This document shows positions 59,834 through 64,000 of a stretch of DNA of 64,000 bases, in pieces. The position numbers and the translations under genes are program-made. This DNA is from an uncultured bacterium (lineage in GTDB: Bacteria > Acidobacteriota > Aminicenantia > Aminicenantales > CALLJL01). The notes beneath the pieces were generated by a model, which searched no databases, was not told the origin of the DNA, and saw only the letters and a list, made by a program, of their open reading frames with translations. The stretch spans positions 1-64,000 of the forward strand of contig CALLJL010000013.1 in the NCBI GenBank assembly GCA_938092135.1, written 5' to 3'. Every line of letters begins with the position of its first letter. The stretch's first letter is position 1.

Positions 59834-62817
59834 TTACAGCCCGACCAAAGAAAAAAAGAAGTTTTAATGAATTAATTGGAAGCCTTTCCCAAGGAGTAAA
59901 TTCACTTAAGCGTTTATCTGCTGATATTGATACTGCCCGAAGAGAATTAATTCTCAATCATCGGGAACTGTTGACCCTTAATCAAAAACTTAAAGAAAGA
60001 GAAGAGGAACTTCGATCGGCCAATGAAGAACTTGAAGCCATGATGGAGGAAATAAGGGCGGCCAATGAAGAACTCGAAGCGACTAATGAGGAACTTCGGG
60101 CCAGCAATGAAAGCCTTGAGAAAGCCAGGGCAGACCTTGAGGCCCTGTTTGAAGCTATACCTGATTTAATCATGGTTATTGATCCGAACTTCACGGTTCT
60201 CCATGGCAATTCCACTATGGCTAAATGGCTCAAGCTTCGCCATCCCCATGAATTTCTGGGGAAAAAATGTTATGAAGTTTTTTATAAAAGAAAAGGCATC
60301 TGTCCTAATTGTCCTGTTTTAAGGGTCTTAAAAACAGGGCAGCCTGATTTTATTGAAAAAACTACAGCTTATGGCCGAATAGTCTCCGTCGCCACTTCCC
60401 CGGTCTTTGATCGCCGGGGCGAAATAATAAAAATCATTCAAGTCGCTAGGGACGTAACTGCCCGTTATTTGGCTGAAAAAGAAGCCCGTAAAGAAAAGGC
60501 TTATCTCGATAGCCTTTATAACAGCGCCCAGGAAGCCATTGTCATCACCGATGTCAAAGGCAAAATCATACGCATCAATCCGGAATTTACCCGGATTTTT
60601 GGTTATAGCGCCAAGGAAGCTATAGGTAAAAATATTGATCGCCTGATTGCCCCACCTTTCTTTAAAAAGAAAGCTGAAGAAATAACGCTTCGAGTAGCTA
60701 GAGGAGAAAGGGTAAATTTGGAAAGTGTACGGAAGAGAAAGGACGGCTCTCTGGTTCATGTTTCAATCATGGTTTCACCCATCCTCGTTGACGGTCATCT
60801 TGAAGCTTGTTATGCCATTTATCGAGATATCACTGATCGCAAAAAGGCAGAAGAAGAAAGGGAAAGGGAGGCGGCCAAACTGGCCACCATGATTTCAGGC
60901 ATGAAAGAAGGGGTGGCCTTTGCTGGCCCTGATAGTCGAGTAATCGAAGTTAACTCTTTCTTTCTCGACCTTTTTGGCAAAAAAAGAGAGGAAGTAATAG
61001 GCCATTCCCTTGGTGATTTTCTTTTCGCCTCCGATGGTCAAAAACTTGAGGAAATTCTTCGTCCTTTTCGATCAAGAACCAAAAATTTAATTGTTTTTGA
61101 ACAGAAGCTTGACCAGCGCGATTGTGTTTTTCGCTTTCAGCCTGTTTATCACAACAATATCTATGATGGCTTTCTCGTTAATATAATTGACGTCACCGAA
61201 CTTGTTCAGGCAAGACGTCTAGCTCAGCAAGCAAGCCAGGCCAAAAGTGAGTTCCTCGCCAATATGAGCCATGAAATCCGAACACCTATGAATGGCATTC
61301 TAGGAATGGTCGATTTAGCCCTTGATGCCAATCCTCCGGCTGATATCCGGGAATATTTAGAATCAATTAAGGAATCAGCCTATTCCTTACTACGTTTGCT
61401 CAATGATGTGCTTGATTTTTCCCGGATCGAAGCTCGCCGCGTTGAACTTGAAAAGATTCCTTTTAATTTAAGAGATACGGTCGAGCATGCAGTCACTTCC
61501 TTGGCCGTTCAAGCTGAAAAAAAGGGGCTCGAGCTTATCTTAAGATTTGCTCCCAATCTACCTGATCGGTACCGGGGTGACCCTGGCCGCCTTCGCCAGA
61601 TTCTCCTCAATCTTCTTAGCAACGCCATCAAATTTACAGACCAAGGAGAAATTGAGGTCTCCGTCGATCTTTTAAAGAAAAAGCGAAGAGAGGTGACTCT
61701 TCTTTTCAAGGTCCGCGATACAGGAATCGGTATCCCTGAGGATAAACAATCAATTATCTTTGAAGCCTTCACTCAAGCCGACAGCTCCACCTCGCGGCGC
61801 TATGGGGGAAGCGGCCTTGGCTTAGCCATTGTCTCCCAGCTTGTCCAGCTCTTTGGTGGTCGCATCTGGGTTGAAAGCCAGGTAGGTAAGGGGAGCACTT
61901 TCTTTTTCACCATTAATCTAACCTTGCAGAAAAAAAGGGAAGCCAGAATAGTGCCAGCAAAGTTAGAACAGTTGAAATCTCTGCGTGTTCTTGTCGTCGA
62001 TGATAACGCCACCAACCGTCGAATACTTTGTGAACTTCTCAGCTCCTGGCATTTAAGACCGGCTGAAGCTGCCTGCGGAAAGGAGGCGCTGAGTCTTTTG
62101 AATAAAGCAGTCCGTGATAGAGATCCCTTTAAATTCATTCTCATTGATTCTCACATGCCTGAAGTAGATGGTTTTACTTTGGCCAAAAAAATAAAGGAAA
62201 ATCCCTTCTTCGGAGATTCTATAATCATCCTCCTTACTTCGGCCGGGATGCCTGGTGACGCTTCCCGTTGCCGCGAGCTTGAAGTGGCTGGTTATCTCAC
62301 CAAACCCATTCGTCAAAATGAACTTCTCCATTCCCTCATGTTTGCTCGGGGTCGTCAGCCCGCTAATCCTGAATCCCGCGTCCTCATTACCCGCCACTAT
62401 ATCCGCGAAAACCAACCTTCCTTAAAAATTCTTTTGGCCGAAGATAACATCATCAACCGAAAAGTGGCCCTTCATCTTTTAGAAAAAATGGGGCATCAAG
62501 TTTATCCAGTTGATAATGGCCGTCAGGTAATCAAAGCTTTAAAGAATAACAATTTTGATCTGATTATCCTAGATGTTCAAATGCCGGAAATGGATGGCTT
62601 CAAAACTGCGGCCATCATCAGAAGATGGGAAAAGAAAACCGGTCGCTCGATACCCATTATTGCTATGACCGCCCATGCCCTTAAAGGTTATAGGAAAAAG
62701 TGTTTAGCGGCCGGAATGAACGGCTATGTCACCAAACCCGTCAATTTTCATGATCTCTGGAAAGCAATCAGACAAACTTTGAGAAAAAGAAAGCCTGTTT
62801 CTATTGGAAAAAATTAA
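59830..62817 (+). CDS. PAS-rich hybrid sensor histidine kinase with two receiver domains
   Basis: 995 residues from ATG 59830 (AGAGG upstream; the frame upstream to 59764 is inside cheR). Order: coiled coil with NEELEAxxEE-type heptads (about 20-110), three PAS domains (about 115-215, 245-350, 355-460), HisKA with His in NMSHEIRTPMNG, HATPase (NLLSNAIKF, DTGIGIP, GSGLGLAI), REC1 (LVVDDN ... LIDSHMPEVDG) and REC2 (LAEDN ... LDVQMPEMDG). No membrane helices. The heptad region resembles that of CheB/CheR-PAS fusion proteins. It is translationally coupled to cheR. Output partner unknown. Confidence 0.9.
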   Translation: MITARPKKKRSFNELIGSLSQGVNSLKRLSADIDTARRELILNHRELLTLNQKLKEREEELRSANEELEAMMEEIRAANEELEATNEELRASNESLEKARADLEALFEAIPDLIMVIDPNFTVLHGNSTMAKWLKLRHPHEFLGKKCYEVFYKRKGICPNCPVLRVLKTGQPDFIEKTTAYGRIVSVATSPVFDRRGEIIKIIQVARDVTARYLAEKEARKEKAYLDSLYNSAQEAIVITDVKGKIIRINPEFTRIFGYSAKEAIGKNIDRLIAPPFFKKKAEEITLRVARGERVNLESVRKRKDGSLVHVSIMVSPILVDGHLEACYAIYRDITDRKKAEEEREREAAKLATMISGMKEGVAFAGPDSRVIEVNSFFLDLFGKKREEVIGHSLGDFLFASDGQKLEEILRPFRSRTKNLIVFEQKLDQRDCVFRFQPVYHNNIYDGFLVNIIDVTELVQARRLAQQASQAKSEFLANMSHEIRTPMNGILGMVDLALDANPPADIREYLESIKESAYSLLRLLNDVLDFSRIEARRVELEKIPFNLRDTVEHAVTSLAVQAEKKGLELILRFAPNLPDRYRGDPGRLRQILLNLLSNAIKFTDQGEIEVSVDLLKKKRREVTLLFKVRDTGIGIPEDKQSIIFEAFTQADSSTSRRYGGSGLGLAIVSQLVQLFGGRIWVESQVGKGSTFFFTINLTLQKKREARIVPAKLEQLKSLRVLVVDDNATNRRILCELLSSWHLRPAEAACGKEALSLLNKAVRDRDPFKFILIDSHMPEVDGFTLAKKIKENPFFGDSIIILLTSAGMPGDASRCRELEVAGYLTKPIRQNELLHSLMFARGRQPANPESRVLITRHYIRENQPSLKILLAEDNIINRKVALHLLEKMGHQVYPVDNGRQVIKALKNNNFDLIILDVQMPEMDGFKTAAIIRRWEKKTGRSIPIIAMTAHALKGYRKKCLAAGMNGYVTKPVNFHDLWKAIRQTLRKRKPVSIGKN

Positions 62818-62997
62818 AGAGGTTATCTTTTATCTTTCATTATTTTTCTGAAACATTTAAGGAATTATTTTTAACTATTTAAGTTAAATCGAATTACCTT
62901 GACGGCAGAAAAAGGCAATGGTATATAGGTAAATACCCTGAAATGTGGGTGGAAAAAATCAACCCCGTCTCTGAAAGAAAGCTCAGTGTATTAAAAA

Positions 62998-64000
62998 ATG
63001 AATCTTAAAAACAAAAAAATAAAGTTAATTCTTTTTCTTGGACTATTTTTCTTTCTTTCCTTACCTTCAACCTCTTCTTCGGTCTTATCTTTTCTTAATC
63101 TGGAATCTTCTGAAAATTACCAGGAAATCCTTTCAACCTATGAAGCTTTTATTGGTCAACAGATGAAAAAAGATCGTGTTCCTGGCCTTTCGGTGGCTTT
63201 TCAACACGGTGATTTTTTCTGGGCCAAGGGTTTTGGCTATTCTGACCTAGAAAATGATGTGCCGGCCTCACCGGAAAGCGCCTATCGTCTGGCCTCCATA
63301 ACCAAAACCATAACCGCCGTAGCCATCTTACTGCTCTATGATGAGGGGAAAATTGATCTTGATGATGAAGTTCAAAAATATGTACCCTCCTTTCCAAAAA
63401 AGCCTTGGCCCATAACCATTCGCCAGCTTTTAGGCCATCTTGGTGGCATCAGTCACTATCGTAATTATGATGTTGAAGGACGTATAAAAGAACCAAAAAC
63501 AACTGAAGAGGCTATAGCCATTTTTAAGGATTTTCCTCTTGTTGCCGAGCCTGGAACAAGATACCACTACTCAACCTATGGCTATAATCTCCTTGGAGCA
63601 GTTATTGAGGCTGTTTCTGGCCTTCCCTATGGTGAATTTGTTCGCCGCTATATCTTTCAACCCCTCGAAATGAAGGCCTCACGTCTTGATAGTCAAATCG
63701 ATCTTATTCCCTATCGCGTTCGAGGCTATCGATTGATCGATAATGAGATAAGGCCTTCTGAGTTTATCGATGTTTCCAGCCGTTTTGCCGGAGGCGGTAT
63801 CCGCTCCACTGTCGTTGACCTGGTTCGTTATGGTTATAAATTAATAATTCAAGGAGAGTTACTCAAACCTGAAACCCGACGAATGATGTTAACCTCAATG
63901 GTTCAGAAAAATGGTTTTTATACAGGATATGGCATGGGTTGGGTGGTCAATCCTTGGCATGGCCATTTTTATATCAATCATAGCGGCTCCCAGCAAGAAA
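62998..64000 (+). CDS. Exported serine hydrolase (beta-lactamase/DD-peptidase family), cut by window end
   Basis: 334 codons to the end without a stop. Signal peptide (KLILFLGLFFFLSLPSTSSS), then the PF00144 core: Ser100-x-x-Lys103 (RLASITKT), the Tyr motif region YHYSTYGYNLLG and, near the window end, HSGSQQE, the HxG-type motif. Candidate roles are peptidoglycan carboxypeptidase or esterase; no beta-lactamase activity can be claimed. The C-terminal part is missing. Confidence 0.88.
   Translation, partial: MNLKNKKIKLILFLGLFFFLSLPSTSSSVLSFLNLESSENYQEILSTYEAFIGQQMKKDRVPGLSVAFQHGDFFWAKGFGYSDLENDVPASPESAYRLASITKTITAVAILLLYDEGKIDLDDEVQKYVPSFPKKPWPITIRQLLGHLGGISHYRNYDVEGRIKEPKTTEEAIAIFKDFPLVAEPGTRYHYSTYGYNLLGAVIEAVSGLPYGEFVRRYIFQPLEMKASRLDSQIDLIPYRVRGYRLIDNEIRPSEFIDVSSRFAGGGIRSTVVDLVRYGYKLIIQGELLKPETRRMMLTSMVQKNGFYTGYGMGWVVNPWHGHFYINHSGSQQE

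Noticed and set aside
59982-60233. 83-codon Ser-rich antisense frame in the hybrid kinase
   Set aside because: Mirror of the Glu-rich coiled coil; composition artefact.

Overview
The window reads as one contiguous chromosomal stretch of a diderm (Gram-negative) bacterium with moderately low GC. Evidence for an outer membrane: two TonB-dependent receptors, an 8-strand-type outer-membrane barrel, a type IV pilus operon and Tat/Sec exported enzymes. A nine-gene V/A-type ATPase operon, radical-SAM enzymes and a KamA/GNAT/ATP-grasp operon suggest an anaerobic, possibly fermentative lineage. The gene set resembles Acidobacteriota/Aminicenantota-like genomes, but that placement is an impression, not a result. 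I saw no transposase, integrase, phage gene or CRISPR array.

Layout. 1-7.4 kb: pilB-pilT-pilC-pilS-pilR-pilA on the minus strand, with a textbook sigma-54 promoter before the pilin gene. 7.8-8.0 kb: tRNA-Arg(TCT) and tRNA-Pro(TGG). 8.1-16.2 kb: minus-strand housekeeping operon ctpA-rpiB-glyA-like-purD-mtaB-mutL. 16.2-16.9 kb: gene-free stretch with a polypurine tract and REP-like repeats. 16.9-21.6 kb: tatA-tatC, a P-loop kinase plus dCMP deaminase pair, an exported C1 peptidase and an outer-membrane barrel. 21.7-23.3 kb: mgtE behind a leader that looks like a translational switch. 23.6-27.3 kb: four overlapping genes (two ATP-grasp ligases, GNAT, lysine 2,3-aminomutase-like). 27.5-35.6 kb: V-type ATPase with Na+-type proteolipid residues. 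36.6-39.9 kb: queC-queD-queE and, convergent, queF plus an EamA transporter. 40.2-44.6 kb: small Cys-rich protein, radical SAM protein, DUF6125-like protein, branched-chain aminotransferase, aromatic amino acid decarboxylase. 45.1-47.9 kb: cobalamin riboswitch with terminator, BtuB-like receptor, Fur regulator with its own Fur box. 48-53.6 kb: exported beta-propeller, methionine gamma-lyase-like enzyme, MntP, second TonB receptor. 53.9-64 kb: uvrA, an exported metzincin-like/TPR protein, CheR, a large hybrid histidine kinase, and a serine hydrolase cut by the window end.

Most notable: (1) the mgtE leader, where a small ORF overlaps one arm of two mutually exclusive RNA helices, one of which buries the mgtE Shine-Dalgarno; (2) the uncharacterised KamA/GNAT/double ATP-grasp operon; (3) two families of short dispersed repeats, one of them translated inside an unusual insertion in MtaB; (4) a split version of the P-loop kinase/dCMP deaminase architecture known from the anti-phage protein AvcD. 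All calls come from reading the sequence; no database search or folding was run.
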